Source: Hortaea werneckii (taxonomy: Eukaryota > Ascomycota > Dothideomycetes > Mycosphaerellales > Teratosphaeriaceae). From it: a DNA stretch of 64,000 nucleotides. The translations under genes and the position numbers were made by a program. The DNA lies in contig JBAOKB010000159.1 in assembly GCA_037044905.1 (NCBI GenBank), forward strand, positions 868,001 through 932,000, in the 5' to 3' direction. The notes beneath the pieces were generated by a model. The model was not told where the DNA came from, made no database searches, and saw only the letters and a program-made list of their open reading frames with translations. Of this stretch, positions 1 to 11,421 are shown piece by piece; position 1 is the first letter of the stretch; each line of letters starts with the position of its first letter.

Positions 1-293
1 CGCGAGGTCCTCGGGATCCGAGACCTCGGCGAGGAAGTGATTGGATCTGTAGAATTGGGGTAGGATCTCCGTCGGAGTTGGTGGTTCACGCGTGCGAGGT
101 TGGGTTGGGCGGCGGAGACTTCGGACCGGTGGCAGGCGTGGTTGCTGAGCATGGTTATCACGGTGTCACGGGGTTTGAGCACGAGGTAGGCGGTGATTTC
201 ATCGCGGAGTTCTTGGGGCAGGCCGAGGAAAGTGTTTTGAGGGAGGGGTTTGGGAGTGTTGGATTTCTTATGGGGGGCTTGGGGGTTGGTCAT
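1..293 (-). CDS. 2EXR / F-box-like domain protein, 3' part cut by window edge
   Basis: Reading the minus strand from ATG at 293 gives about 97 open codons that run off the left edge, so the C-terminus is missing. A short basic, Pro-rich start is followed by FLGLPQELRDEI, then RVNHQLRREILPQFYRSNHF. This is the hallmark of the large fungal family of 2EXR/F-box-like proteins, with LPxELRxxI, a conserved R(V/T)N(R/H)QLRxE and FYxxNxF. An in-frame stop lies about 16 codons upstream and there is no earlier ATG, which fixes the start. Family members are often annotated as hypothetical. A substrate-adaptor role is inferred from the F-box-like fold only, and no partner is visible here. Confidence 0.75.
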   Translation of the reverse strand, partial: MTNPQAPHKKSNTPKPLPQNTFLGLPQELRDEITAYLVLKPRDTVITMLSNHACHRSEVSAAQPNLARVNHQLRRRSYPNSTDPITSSPRSRIPRTS

Positions 294-1009
294 TTTGGCT
301 TCGTCCAAAGCAATGATCCGGGTAGCTTGTTCTGGTGAGGTCCGACTTTAGGATTATTACCACAGCAAGTGAGGCCTAATAAAGTCCTGTAGTCAAGTGA
401 ACGCTTGCTTGTGTCTTTGACAGTCCCTGCCATGCAAGTGCAAATCCTAAGCAGGTCTTGAGCAAAAATGTTTTGAAATGTCTTTCTTTTGTCGATCTCG
501 TCAAAGGCGGTGTATTAGACGAAGCTCAGGCGGGGAGTGAAGTTGTCTGAAAGTATGTGACGGGGTCGGGTCATATGGTAAGTAGCGGGTGATGTCTCAG
601 GCATCCAAATTGAGCCTCATCCGACCACAGCCTTCCAATTGAGACTAACAAACTTGACGATACGCTCCTCCTAAATTCAATTTACGACTCAACATACTGA
701 ACAAAGCGTTTGTACTGTCGCTATTGCTCAAATCATTCCGGTGCTTTCAAGCACATTGATTACATGCCACCGGCGACGATTGGAGCTTTTGTGAGCTAAC
801 ATACCTCGTACCCATGGACGGCACAAGTTGCACTCACAAGGGTCCTTATAGAGCGTGCACCTCGCAACTTGCCAACATGTTCATGAACAAAGGTCACTTC
901 CCATGGAGGATATCGGAATTAGATTGCTCGTGCAATGCCAAACGCACACGGTCCGCATAGTCAACCCCTCTTTGTGGAGGCTGCATTACAATCCCGATGG
1001 ACATTTGCT
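294..1009. other. Intergenic region
   Basis: Between the ATG of the edge gene (293) and the stop of ECO1 (1010). I see no convincing coding frame, RNA gene or repeat here. Confidence 0.6.
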
Positions 1010-2300
1010 CTAAGATCCCACCTCGGAGGCCTCGCACTTCATGAGAATATCGATATTGGGGCAAGAAACGCATGTCTGCAGGGTTCGTACCCAATCGACA
1101 TAGACGCTCCAGCCATACAGTCTCCCAAACCACCGTCTAGCCAACCTTGCTCCGCTCTCTGTCGGTTGGCTGAAAGCTACGTCTTCTTTCCCCCTCGTCA
1201 TCTCGTCGATGGAGTCCGCATGCTGTTCGACGATCCCGGTTCTCTCTGCTGAGGAAGATCGCCTCTTGCCTTCAACAACAGAACCTCCTCCGTGTTCGCA
1301 ATGTCTCTGATTCCCCGTTCATGGTGCTTAACCATCGTATCAAGCAGAGACAAAGCGACATTCTGATGTCGAAAATTAGGTGACGTCCAGATCCTCGACA
1401 CGCCTAAGCGGGCACGATGCGCTTGCTTAGAGAGCTGGATAGGTTCCGAGGCAGCAATCCTTTCCGCCTCCTCAACAGCGCGTTTTCGCGCTTTCAACGC
1501 TTCCGCTGCCGTCTTGCCCTGCACTTCTGCTTTGCCAGCCGTCTTCTTCACGCTCACGGGTTCGATGACCCGGTACGCGTCCTTGATTCTGTTCGACGAG
1601 CAGGAAACCTACGCACTTCGTCCCTCTGATGTACATGTAGGCGCGAAAGATTGGTTCCTTGTTGGATGTGTTCCTGTCCCATAGCCTTTTCTCTTCGATT
1701 TCCACTGCCCCCAGCTCACGCTGCACCACTTCGAGGACAGTCTGAGCCTTCTTCTTCCGATGGTGATTGTCAAAGCAATCTACCTCACAGATGGCGTCGC
1801 CTTCCCGTGCGCCTTCAAAGATCTTCTGAGGAAGAGATTTGGCAACGAACTCTTTCCCTACGTCGAATCCCTCCGTATTCTGCTGGTGATACTTGTCGTG
1901 GAGCTTGCGATCTTCGACGGAGGAAGCAGTGTATGACATCCGCACATGTCTTGCATTTCTGTTGGACTTTTTGGCCGACGGAGATCTGCATCTGGGTCAA
2001 GGGTTTGACTTCAGCGTCTTTCGCGTTGCTGTTCGGCGCGCTGCGTTTGGATGGCCGGGCATTCTCGCAGACACGATCGAGAGCTTTTCGCTTGCCGAGG
2101 AGGGAGAAGGCAGTCTTCGGTGGTGGTCGCGTCGGTGATGATGTGCTTCCTCTCGCTGGTGTCTCCTCCTCCTTCTCCCATGGAAAGCCGGGTGGTGACG
2201 AAGGTGGACTGGAGGCGCGTGCTGGCTCGTCGGAGAAGATGGCGTTGTCGCGGGGTGGGCTAGACGGCGTAGTAGATGATGATGAAGAAGATGGTTCCAT
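1010..2300 (-). CDS. ECO1: ECO1-type cohesin N-acetyltransferase, with frame breaks
   Basis: Eco1/ESCO acetylates the Smc3 head in S phase to establish sister-chromatid cohesion. The minus strand shows, in order: a Ser/Pro-rich N-terminus (ATG 2300), the C2H2 finger (CKTC, then MSYTASSVEDRKLHDKYH), the acetyltransferase core (KCVGFLLVE; SRIWTSPNFRHQNVALSLL) and the diagnostic VAFSQPTESGARLARRWFG near the C-terminus, ending YGWSVYVD plus an unusual tail of about 22 residues to the stop at 1010. These blocks lie in different frames. One extra base sits near 1938-1946, inside the finger, and another near 1590-1593, just after FLLVE. The third frame change (1223-1332) fits a 110-nt intron with a weak GTTAAG donor, which gives the family-typical spacing before VAFSQ. 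The gene is either decayed or mis-sequenced. The family assignment is secure. It is head-to-head with TSR4, 267 bp away. Confidence 0.85.
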
Positions 2301-2567
2301 GTTGGCAGACTGCTGTGACAAGAATGCCACGTATATTAAATGGAAAGCAAGTGAATTACTGCTGGCGCATTATGGCCACCTCCATGCTCATCTCCAATTC
2401 CCACGACGCGTCAGGGTCGCGTCTCGTCGGCTCACACGTCAAACGGCGGCCCCTCCCGCATCTGCGTTATCGATAGACGATAAGGATAAGCCCGTTCTCG
2501 CCTCGTTGTGAAGTTTGAAGAAAGACTCCCGGATGAAGATATTTGACTGCAGACACACACCCACAAT
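2301..2567. promoter_or_regulatory. Bidirectional promoter between ECO1 and TSR4
   Basis: A 267-bp gap separates two divergent ATGs, so both promoters must share it. It holds a short unrelated reading frame but no repeat or obvious TATA element that I can support. Confidence 0.5.
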
Positions 2568-3912
2568 ATGGCAGACTACGATAGCGACTCGTCCGGCGCA
2601 GAAGATGTGGCCACCAGCGTCATGCTTGGCTATGCCTCCAAGGAGCCCACTGGAGACGACTTTAGCCAGCTTGGCGGCTACCCGGTATGCTGCTCGACCC
2701 AGATATAAGGAAAAAGGAAGAAATCAACTAAGAGTAGGATAGGCCTGGCTTGACGATAAGACAGCGCCTTCTGGGGCTTTGATCAAATGCAAGACATGCA
2801 ACAACTACATGACCCTCATCCTCCAGCTTAACGGGGAAATGCGGGATCGTTTCCCAGGCCACGAGCGAAGGCTTTACCTGTGGGCATGCAGAAGGAAGGC
2901 TTGCAGAAGAAAAGAGGGGAGCATGAGAGGATTCCGAGCGGTCAAAGTCGATCAGTCTCAGGTGAATGCTGCGAAGGAGTCATCTTCGGACGTGCAGGGC
3001 AACAACTCAGCATCGAACGACAATGTCAAGCCCGCCGTCAATCTCGGAGAAACCTTGTTCGGAGTGAAATCGCCCTTGGCAACTCAAGCAAACCCTTTCT
3101 CTCCAAACAACGCCGGCAGCGGAGCCGCAAACCCATTCGCCGGCGCCTCAACCCTCGCAGCCAAACCCCCTCAGAAACCCACCTCACCCGAACCCCTGGC
3201 CGAGACGTTCGCGGACAAAGCCCGCATCTCCTCCTCCCCACCACCACCATCCCAACCCCACCAAGCCCCCCTAGGTCCACAAGAACCATGGCCTGAGACC
3301 TCCGCCCTACCCGCACCCTACCCATCCTACTACATCGACGCCGACACCGAATACCTAGACACAGAACCTCTCGACATCCCAGCCAACGCCCGCCTCGAAC
3401 GCGGCACAGCTGAAGGCGAAAGCAGCGGAAGCATCACCGACGACAAGACCGCCTTCGAAAGCAGCATGGACAAAGCCTTCCAGCGGTTCGCGGACCGGCT
3501 GGCGCAGAACCCGGAGCAGATCCTGCGGTACGAGTTCGGGGGCCAGCCGTTACTGTACTCGAAGACGGACGCCGTGGGGAAACTGCTGGCGCCGGCGCAG
3601 AATGATAACGGCAGCGGGGGGAAAGTGCAGACGGCGAAGCGGGCTAATGACGCTTCGACGACTTCTGCATCGATCCCGAAATGCGCGAACTGTGGCGCGA
3701 AGCGCGTCTTTGAGCTCCAGCTGACTCCCCACGCGATTACGGAGCTGGAGGCGGAGGAGTTGAGCGTGGAGGGCATGGATTGGGGCACGATCCTGTTCGC
3801 GTCGTGTAGTGCGGATTGTCAGCAGACCGGGAGGGCGGAGGGGGAGGTGGGATATGTGGAGGAATGGGTCGGGGTGCAGTGGGAGGAGATCGCGGGGGGT
3901 CGGCGGCAGTGA
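2568..3912 (+). CDS. TSR4: Tsr4/PDCD2-family 40S ribosome assembly chaperone
   Basis: Tsr4/PDCD2 proteins chaperone newly made ribosomal protein uS5 (Rps2) and support 20S pre-rRNA processing. Exon 1 (2568-2684) starts MADYDSDSSGAEDV and has LGYASKEPTGDDFSQLGGYP. A phase-0 intron at 2685-2742 follows, then AWLDDKTAPSG, the zinc-binding CKTCNNYMTLILQLNG and RRLYLWACRRKAC. The middle is a long Pro/Ser-rich linker. The C-terminal PDCD2_C domain has CANCGAKRVFELQLTPHAI and ends GTILFASCSADC...VGVQWEE. This is the expected order for the family. The product is 428 aa, intact, with TGA at 3910-3912. Identification is from motif order. Confidence 0.93.
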
Positions 3913-4362
3913 TGGGGGAAGGGGCGGTGTGCGTGGAATGAAGACCATGCAACATTTGCTGGTCGTGGTTTAGGGATGATGAGAGAGAGCGAGCGTTTCC
4001 CCGCTGCGTATAAAAGAGAGATTTCACCCAAGCCGGATGCAGAAGATTATTACTCTGGAAAGCTGATGAAAAAAAACCTGTGTTTTGCGTAGGATTATTT
4101 TTTATTTTTTATTTTTTTATTTTTCTTTTATTGGTGCGCATCGATCACGTCTTGGGACGGACATCTAAATAGGGAATTGGACTTTGCTCTCTGAACTCTT
4201 CTCCGCCCATGACATTGTAACTATCACGACAAGTCCGTGTGGCGGTAGGAGAAAGGCCCCTCTCCCCGCACGGGTCGACCGGTAGTAGTCGACACATCAT
4301 CATCATTACCACAAAGGGAAAGAAAGGCCTTACAGGCCATCTCCACCCACCTCTCGTCTCTC
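3913..4362. other. Intergenic region, convergent 3' ends
   Basis: Lies between the TSR4 stop and the stop of the minus-strand flavin-reductase locus. It includes an AT-rich tract (about 4085-4135) of repeated TTTTATTTTT, likely 3' UTR or terminator. No gene is seen. Confidence 0.6.
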
Positions 4363-7300
4363 TCAGGGAAAAAAAAAAGGCATGCAGGAGGGACTTATAA
4401 AACCCCCTTTAATCCCACCCTCCATCCCCCCACCCTCCTCCTGCGCCTCCCTCACCCACTCCCTCAACCTCCCCACCTCCCCCTCCAAAACCCCAAACAC
4501 GCGTCTCAACTTCTCCTTAGCCTGCACAAAAACCTCCTCATCAATCCTCCCTTCCTCGAATAAGTCCCTCACCTCTTCGCCTCCTCCAAAGCGCCCGTTG
4601 GCCCTTCTCGATCTGCGCCTCCATCCACGCCACGCGGCGGAAGTCCGCCGTGCTGTTTGTAAGGAGAGGAGGCATACTATTCGTGTCGAGCAGGATTCGG
4701 AGGGCGTTGGCGGCGCGCAGGGCGAGGGTTTTGGTTACGCGGCGGTCGTTGGTGCGGATTGTGGTTTCGAGTTCGAGGGATTGGGTGGGGGTGAGCGTGC
4801 CGGCTTCCAGGGCGGTTTGGAGTTCGTGGGAGGCTTCCAGGGAGGCTTCTTGGGCGCGCAGGAGGCCGCGGATGCGGCGGATGCCGGGAGGATTTTGGGC
4901 GGGATCCGCCGGTGGTTCGCCGAGGAGGTCGGCGAGGGTTTGGCTGAAGAGGTTTGGGTCGTTGACGTGGGCTGAAGGGGCTTGGTGGGCTTGGTCTTGT
5001 TGCTGTTGTCGTGTGGTAGGGTTCGTGGTGTCGTCGCCTTGTCCGTCCTCGTAAGGAGGCGTGGCGGCGGCGGAGAAAGACCGACTAGGTTGTCGCTGCG
5101 CACTTCGCTCCAGCTTGAATTGTGCCGACCTCATTTTCTGCTCTGCTGAGCTGAACGCGGGAAGCTGACGTGGCTGGCCGAGAACAGGACGAGGTTCTGC
5201 TCGTGCGGAACCGAGTAGCTGGTCGACATTGCCGGAGAGCTCTTGCGCTTCAGAGTCCGATCCGCGAAGGCGATGAAAGACCTCGTCTGCACTGGATTGC
5301 GCAGCCGTAGACTCACCCAGGTTCACATGATCATGATGCGTATGCGGGGCCCTAGCCTCTGGAGTGCCATTCCAAGGTCCTGCTCATCTTCCTCTTGCAT
5401 CGCCTCACTCCTCCCACCTCCGCTGACTTCCTCGCGACGCCCATTAATCAATCCTTCCCTCCCATGCATCTCCTCCGGCTTAAACACATCCTCATCATCC
5501 TCTTCACTAAGCTGCGTCTCTGTCTTTCCCCCATTCTCCTCCCCTTCGTCCCCCTGGATCACCTTTTTACCAATCACTTCCTCACCTCTCGCCGACTCCA
5601 GCTCAACAACCTCATCAACATCCGGCAACTTGTCAGGAATTGAATCATCTCTCCAGCCCCTTCCGATACCCCTTCTTCGCATACGTCAACCCCACGACCT
5701 CCTCGCTACCCAACCTTGCCAGCGCTTTCTCCCTTCCGCCCTCGATCGGTCGCCGTTCATCTTCGCGGCGGGCGATACCCACTTTCTTGACCTCGGCAAC
5801 GACAATGACATGGTCGCCAGCCTGCACGCACTTGGCGGGTAAGATGCGAGCGTGGACCTGGGCGAGCACGGCCTCGTTGTGATTCAGCCTTGGCGATCGC
5901 GACGGCTCGTTTGTGGGTAGGCTTATCTCCACGCCGAGCTTTCGGATGACGTGGAAAGCATGTTCGGGACTAGGGTAGGGTTGGGTGAAGGCGTGCGTAA
6001 GTGTGGCGGCGTCTGCATTCGCGGAAAGGATATGTGCCGTCAGCCATTGGCTTGAGGCGATCGCATCCCAGGTGCGCGAGGGGACCTTGAGGTTGAAAGA
6101 TACAATGGGCTGGGGGGAGAGGGTGACGGCAGTAAAGGAGGAGACGGTCACACCGCGACAGCCGATAAAGGGAGACTGGTCGGCGTTGGAGTGGACGGCG
6201 TCACGGGTGGTGATGAGGACGACCGGGTGGGTGAGTGGTCGCAGAACGGCGCGCATATCTTCTGGGAGAGTTTGGTGCTGGGTGGGCGTCGCTTCCGGCG
6301 AAGAGCTTGCTTCATCTTCAACGAATTCTTCGTTCGGCAAAGGCGCGTAGGGTTGTGGCGCGGGATGATATGAGACTATGTCCGAACATTGAGCAAGGTG
6401 TTGCAAATACGCGGAGGATCGCTCATGCATCTGCAGACATTCCAAATTCGCCATGGATGGCAACCCTGTCGGCGTTTCGGCATCCGCACGATGCCATTGA
6501 ACTTCACCCCTCTCGATCTCCCACACCCTCAAGTCTTCGCCGGCTTGATCTAGGCGCTGTTGAAAGACAGTCTTCACTCGTGCCAGCCCCTGCTCGGGGC
6601 CTTCTACGATCCACCCATCCCGGCCTTCGTCAACGGTGGCAATTTTACAACTGGTTTCCAGACTCAATTTTAACATGTCGTCAGCCTGGATCCATTGACG
6701 AGCGAGATCTTCCTTCAGCTTCGGGTGGGTATCCGGGACGAAGATCAATTTTGCGTAGAATTGAGGCTGCGGCTGAGCTTCATGGGCTGGGAAAAAGCGA
6801 TCCGGAGGGGGAGCAATGGCGCCAGAATCCCCTGACGCTCCGAAGCGGAAGAGGTGCAGATAAGCGAAGCGGATCCTCCACCTAACGAGTTGGGCGGCGA
6901 GTCGGCAGGGTTCGCGTAACCCTCTGAAAGAAATAGAGACGTGGTCGTCATCTACAGGGTGAATCTTGTGGTGGAATTTTTCCAAGCCAGTGAGGCGTTT
7001 GACGGCCATTCGAAAAGCTTTGTCGGTAACAAAGGTGGTCAGAGCAGATGGAATGAGAATAGATATGCCTGTCTGGCTCGTTGGATCCTTGTTGATTGTG
7101 AGAGGTGATTCGGCATATCCGTGAGCGGTCGTGGTGGGCAGTGAATTTTCATATTTCTTGAATGTGCCTAAATAGGTAGTGGCGGCATGCAGAGCAGTCA
7201 TATCGCCCCTGAGCGAGCAATTGCGAATGTCGTGTACTTCGCTACCATCTCGAGCGGATTTGATGGGAAACTTCGGAATGTACACGTCTCCCAAAACGCT

Positions 7301-8175
7301 GTGGAGAAAGGTTGTGGCGTCTCGGCGTTCATGGCGCATGTTTTGAAACCAGCTTTCGGGAATGGCCAATTCGAGTTTGCCTCTTTTCGTGTGCACGTCC
7401 CTGGCCCGGAAAACCATCTCCCAGGGTAACATCTGACTGGGAGGCCAGTCTGCGGGTGCCTTTAGCTCAAATCGGTTCCACATGCTCCTTTCATACTCGT
7501 TCCAGCCTTTCGGCGCGGGTCCCCTGTTTCTCTTTATTCTTTCTCCATTGAGTGTGCTCGCGACGGAATTGTACGGCTGATCCAGTTTGAACGTCCAGAG
7601 GATGATCTTCAGCCGGTCTGCATGGACTAGGGGCGTCTTTACCAAGGCAAGGCTTATTCCTTCGTCTTGGGCTGGTTTCAGCTCGATAGTAGCACCCGTT
7701 TCCTCCGTCAGCCGCTCCAAGCTTGGCCCGTAGGCCTGCTTCATGCGCTCCACCTGATCTGAAGGCAAGGCCACCTCGACCACCAATCCATCTTCCCCTC
7801 TGTAACGGATGGCTTGCTGCCAGGCCTGCAACCCCGCCGACGGCCACTGACTGGACGTCTTGATCGGGAAATCGAGCCATGTTCGAATCGACCGAATCTC
7901 GTCCTGATCCGGGTGGGGTTGGTTGTGCGCCGGACGCCACTCCACAGCGCCACCTGAAGCCGCCCGCGGACTTGGGTTGGGTTTCCATTTGGAACGCTTT
8001 TGGTCCGATCTCTTCTCTTGGCCCAGGTGAGAGGAAGTCGCAATGCGTCGGGAACAAGCGGTCGTGGCCGAATGGGGAGTGCACCTGCCCCGGCATCCTG
8101 AACCAGACTCCATTGGTAGAAGGCGCGGTAGAAACGACGAGCGGCGGGCGTGAGATGCTGCATGGTCCTTGCCAT
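4363..8175 (-). CDS. Mitochondrial candidate: KH-like region fused to flavin-reductase domain, with frame breaks
   Basis: Starts at ATG 8175 with an Arg-rich amphipathic, presequence-like segment (MARTMQHLTPAARRFYRAF). After a break near 8015, one continuous frame of about 800 codons runs to 5645. It contains a KH-like stretch (LPSDQVERMKQAYGPSLERL, then TGATIELK), a long region I do not recognise (the overall look recalls the mitochondrial SLS1 family, weakly), and then an FMN-binding split-barrel flavin-reductase domain (LRPLTHPVVLITT, GVTVSSFTAVTLSPQPIVSF, AGDHVIVVAEV). Beyond the stop at 5645 the shifted frames continue as an acidic linker and an alpha-helical tail (LRAANALRILLD, VRDLFEEGRIDEEVF). 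I believe this tail belongs to the reductase, through breaks near 5648, 5383 and 4590. The alternatives are two genes (KH protein and reductase) or a separate downstream gene starting at ATG 5682. The reductase domain is sure; the gene boundaries are not. Confidence 0.6.
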
Positions 8176-8685
8176 GGTGGAATATTCAGGGGAAGTCGAG
8201 TGTTGCGGTCCTCGAATACTGCCGGTTGCGAATTCTATCTTAGGCAGGTCTCGACTGATAGTAGCTATGTCTAGGTAGGAAGGTCCAGGACGGCATATTC
8301 CATTAGGCAGGAAGGGCTGTAGGGTACGTAGCGCTCAGATACAGCATGGATTGTAGTCCCAGGTCGGCATACAATGGAGGGGAAGCGTCGGTTGGCGGCT
8401 CGTAACCGCGTAGCGAAGGAAGCTCGACCGGCTGCATCCAGCTGCATGTTTCCATCTCCAGTCTTGGCAGGTCGCATGGACTATCTCCGCTAACTCCGTG
8501 CAATGCAGTGCAGTCCTGTCGCGATCAGGGCTCCTCCGAACTCCCCGCGGGAGATCAGATAATCCGATCCCGTGCCATCCTCACCTCACCTCCAATCTCG
8601 CGTGTCGTCCCGTGACCTGTTCCCGTGCGAAAACCCGACAGAGGGCCAAATAACACAACCCATCAAGAAGCTCAAGGACACCACC
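8176..8685. promoter_or_regulatory. Divergent intergenic region upstream of bL31m
   Basis: 510 bp between ATG 8175 (minus) and ATG 8686 (plus), so it carries both promoters. No repeat, RNA or further gene is evident. Confidence 0.5.
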
Positions 8686-9341
8686 ATGTCCCTCCTCCCC
8701 GCCGCCCGCCCCCGCTGCCAGACCTGCGCCCTGCGCCAACAGATCCGCCATGCCTCGCTCGTCCGCCGCCCGAAACGCCCTTACACCTTCACCCAGATGA
8801 TCACCCTCTCCGACGGCTCAACCTTCCTGCACCGCACCACGAGCCCCCAGCCCATCTACCGTAGCACCAAGGACACCAGAAACAACGCCATGTGGAACCC
8901 TAGCAGCCAGAAGCTCCTCAATATCGAGGAGGATGAGGCGGGTCGGCTGAAGCGCTTCCGGAGACGGTTCGGCAGGGGGTTCGATGCTGAAGCTATGGAG
9001 GCTGGTGAGGAGGTAAGTCATTGCATTGGATGTTAATTTTTAATCTTTTGTCCTTTTTTTTTTTTTTTTTTACATTTCACACGGGACATGTAATACCACG
9101 TGATCCCCGCTTCCCCTGCAAGTCTAGTCCAAATCAAACAAGCGCGCAACCTTTGACTGACGGCTTCTCTCACAAATTCTAGGCACGAGATGGTGAGGAA
9201 AGTCTCCCCAAAGACCAGCAGGAAGAGAGTCTTCTGGATTTGATCGCAGGCTATGGACAGCAGACGGAGAAGTCGGGCAGTGCGGCTGGGAAGAAGGAGG
9301 AGAAGAAGAGTAGTGGGAAGGGTACAGGAGGGCAGAAATAG
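8686..9341 (+). CDS. MRPL36: Mitochondrial large-subunit ribosomal protein bL31m
   Basis: Two exons: 8686-9012 and 9183-9341, with a GTAAGT donor at 9013 and a TTCTAG acceptor at 9182. The protein is about 161 aa. The N-terminus is an Arg-rich mitochondrial presequence (MSLLPAARPRCQTCALRQQI). The bL31 core follows: RPYTFTQMITLSDGSTFLHR, then TKDTRNNAMWNPSSQKL and a basic RLKRFRRRFGRGF. The C-terminus, encoded by exon 2, is Lys/Glu-rich. The order, size and basic charge match fungal mitochondrial bL31 (yeast Mrpl36). The 170-nt intron contains a run of about 17 T near 9054-9070. No defect is seen. Confidence 0.88.
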
Positions 9342-10038
9342 ATGCAAGATGTCAAAGGATAAGCGGCAATGATGCATGTTAGCCCTTGGGGAGGAATGAG
9401 GCTGGGAAGATGATGGTGCATGTGCTGTATCGCGGACAGCTTGAATTTGCCATCAGCTGTCGGTGTAATGAGCGACGGATGTCACACGTGGGCTGGTGAT
9501 GATCCTTGACATTGTCGACAAGAAAGTCTCGGCGGGAAGATGTCGTTCTATGTCTATCGCATACAGACGATCACGGCTAGGGAGAACGGGGACAATCACA
9601 CCCCAAGCAGCACCATGTGCAATACCGACAAGTCGGAAATCCGAAGCTCTAGATGCGAAAGGCGCCCGGGGCGTCAAACGGTGCCCAAGCGGCACTCTCA
9701 AAGCGGGAGGGTTGTACAGTATTACTTTTTGTATAATGAGATATCCATGTGAAACCAATTTAAGAAGGAGAAAAGCTGAGTGCCGACCCAAAAAGAAAAA
9801 AAAAATGGAAAGAGTAAAAAGAAAGAGAAAGAGACAAGAAAGGAAAGGGAAACGATTAGCGCTAAAGCTTTGTCCAATGGTCTTTAACCACGGCAGAATC
9901 CGTACATAGCCCATTATAATGAGGAACACCCAGCTTGATCGATTGGCTATAGAGGGTTGCAGAGAGGAAGAAACTATGAATTAGATCCAAATCCAATCGT
10001 CATTTTTCCCCTCTACCCCCTCCCCCTATCAAGGAACT
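9342..10038. other. Intergenic region, convergent
   Basis: Between the stops of bL31m and the tyrosinase. There is a purine-rich stretch at about 9785-9850. No gene, RNA or repeat that I can support. Confidence 0.6.
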
Positions 10039-11421
10039 TCACTCATAAATATAACAAAACCCCTCCCCCAGCGTCGACATCGCCTCCCTAATCGTAATCG
10101 GTCCCCATTCACCCCCAACTCCAGCACATCATCCAAAGTCCCGTTCCGACTAGGCGGGGAATTATTCAGTGTCAACGTCCCCGCGAGGGCGTATTGCCGG
10201 TCGGAGAGCCGCTGGTTCTGCCAGATCCAGTAGGTGCGGTCGATTTGGGCGTGGTGGAGGAAGAAGTAGGGATCGCTGTGTTTGGGTACGTCAGCTAATG
10301 GGGAAGGTAGACATGTGGACGAGCAAGAGAAGGCAAGGGAGTGGCGTGGCGTGGAGAGGGAAGAAGGAAGGGAGGAGTTCTCAATCCGACTTACCCAGGC
10401 GAAGCAAAAAGATCCCCACCGGGATCCCCCCAACCAAAAAATGTCCCGCCGTATGCACCCCCAACAGTCCCTGCGCGAACAAGCCCTGCATCACCGTCTG
10501 AAATTCCCCGATATCCCCATTCTCCACAATCAAATCCGTCACATTCCGGTCCTGGAGGTTCGTCTCCGCGGCCCAGGTCGAGATATCCCGTCGCAGACAC
10601 CGGGGATTATACCCCAAACCGTCTGGCTGGGGGTTTGAAGGGACGAGCGAGGAAGGGAGAGCGGGACTGATGGGGCCTAAGTTCACGCTCATGTTGCTAA
10701 AAGGGCCGGAGGTTATGCAGCCTCCGCCTTGGCCGGGGGGAACGGTGATGAAGGGGGTTTCGTTCGAGGGCACCCCCGCCCCGCTGTGGTTCACGTAGGC
10801 GCCGTTGCTGGACATGGAGGTCGATGTCCCGGAGAAGACGGGCGCGTTGAGTGGGTCTAGTGCGAGGCGGCCCAGTTCAGGTACGGTTGGTAGCCTGTGT
10901 AGTTGCATTCGGTGCGCAGGGCGGTTTCGTAGGTTTGCACGAAGTAGCGGTGCCAGGTTAGGAAGTTGGCCTGGGGGAGAGGGTCAGAGTGTGATGTTTG
11001 ATTTTTGGTTTTTGGTTTATGGAGGCGGGATGGAGAAAGGTTCTCTGAGTTAGGGTTGGGGGATGATTCTCCATACCGTGCCATGGATGCTAAGCGTCTG
11101 GTTGATATGTGTTGCCACAAAGTCGTCATACCGGCTCTTCGCCCCCGGTGCAAGGGCTCCGCTAATGGCTGGCTTCGATTGCAAGCAGAGCACTGCATCG
11201 ATGTATTCTTTCTTATCCCCTTCGCTCAGGGTGTCCCATTCCTTCCGAACATGGGCGGTCTCCGTGCTGCATGTGAAATTGGCCGTCTTCTCGTACGCCT
11301 TCAGGTTCGCAAGTCCTTGGGCGGCGAGCTGATCGGTTCCCGATGTATCGGCAGGTGTGTATGCTATCGCAGTGGAAGTGCAAGACGCTGCCGCTGCTGC
11401 TACAGCAGTAGTGAAACGCAT
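10039..11421 (-). CDS. Secreted tyrosinase (type-3 copper oxidase), with frame breaks
   Basis: Tyrosinases oxidise mono- and diphenols to quinones, for example in melanin formation. ATG 11421 opens a signal peptide (MRFTTAVAAAAASCTSTAIA). Exon 1 is 11077-11421. Intron 1 is 10971-11076. Exon 2 is 10395-10970. Intron 2 is 10276-10394. The last exon ends at TGA 10039-10041. Copper-A histidines appear in ATHIN, SIHGT and NFLTWHRYF. Copper-B ones appear in GVHTAGHF and DPYFFLHHAQIDR. The C-terminal block GEGFCYIYE is also present. Three single-base breaks interrupt it: near 10860-10870 (after YLNWA), in the C6 run at 10426-10431 (before DPGGDLFASPG), and near 10103-10106 (a C4 run). Two of the three are homopolymers. 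All metal ligands are present, so an active enzyme is likely if the breaks are sequencing errors. There is no pigment cluster next to it. Confidence 0.9.

Noticed and set aside
1651..2511. 286-codon plus-strand open frame over ECO1
   Set aside because: Shadow of the minus-strand ECO1 gene, which has unmistakable motifs. The plus frame has none.
10039..11421. Pigment or secondary-metabolite cluster around the tyrosinase (and P450 at 55-57 kb)
   Set aside because: Neighbours are housekeeping genes. No polyketide synthase, NRPS, regulator or transporter set is adjacent.
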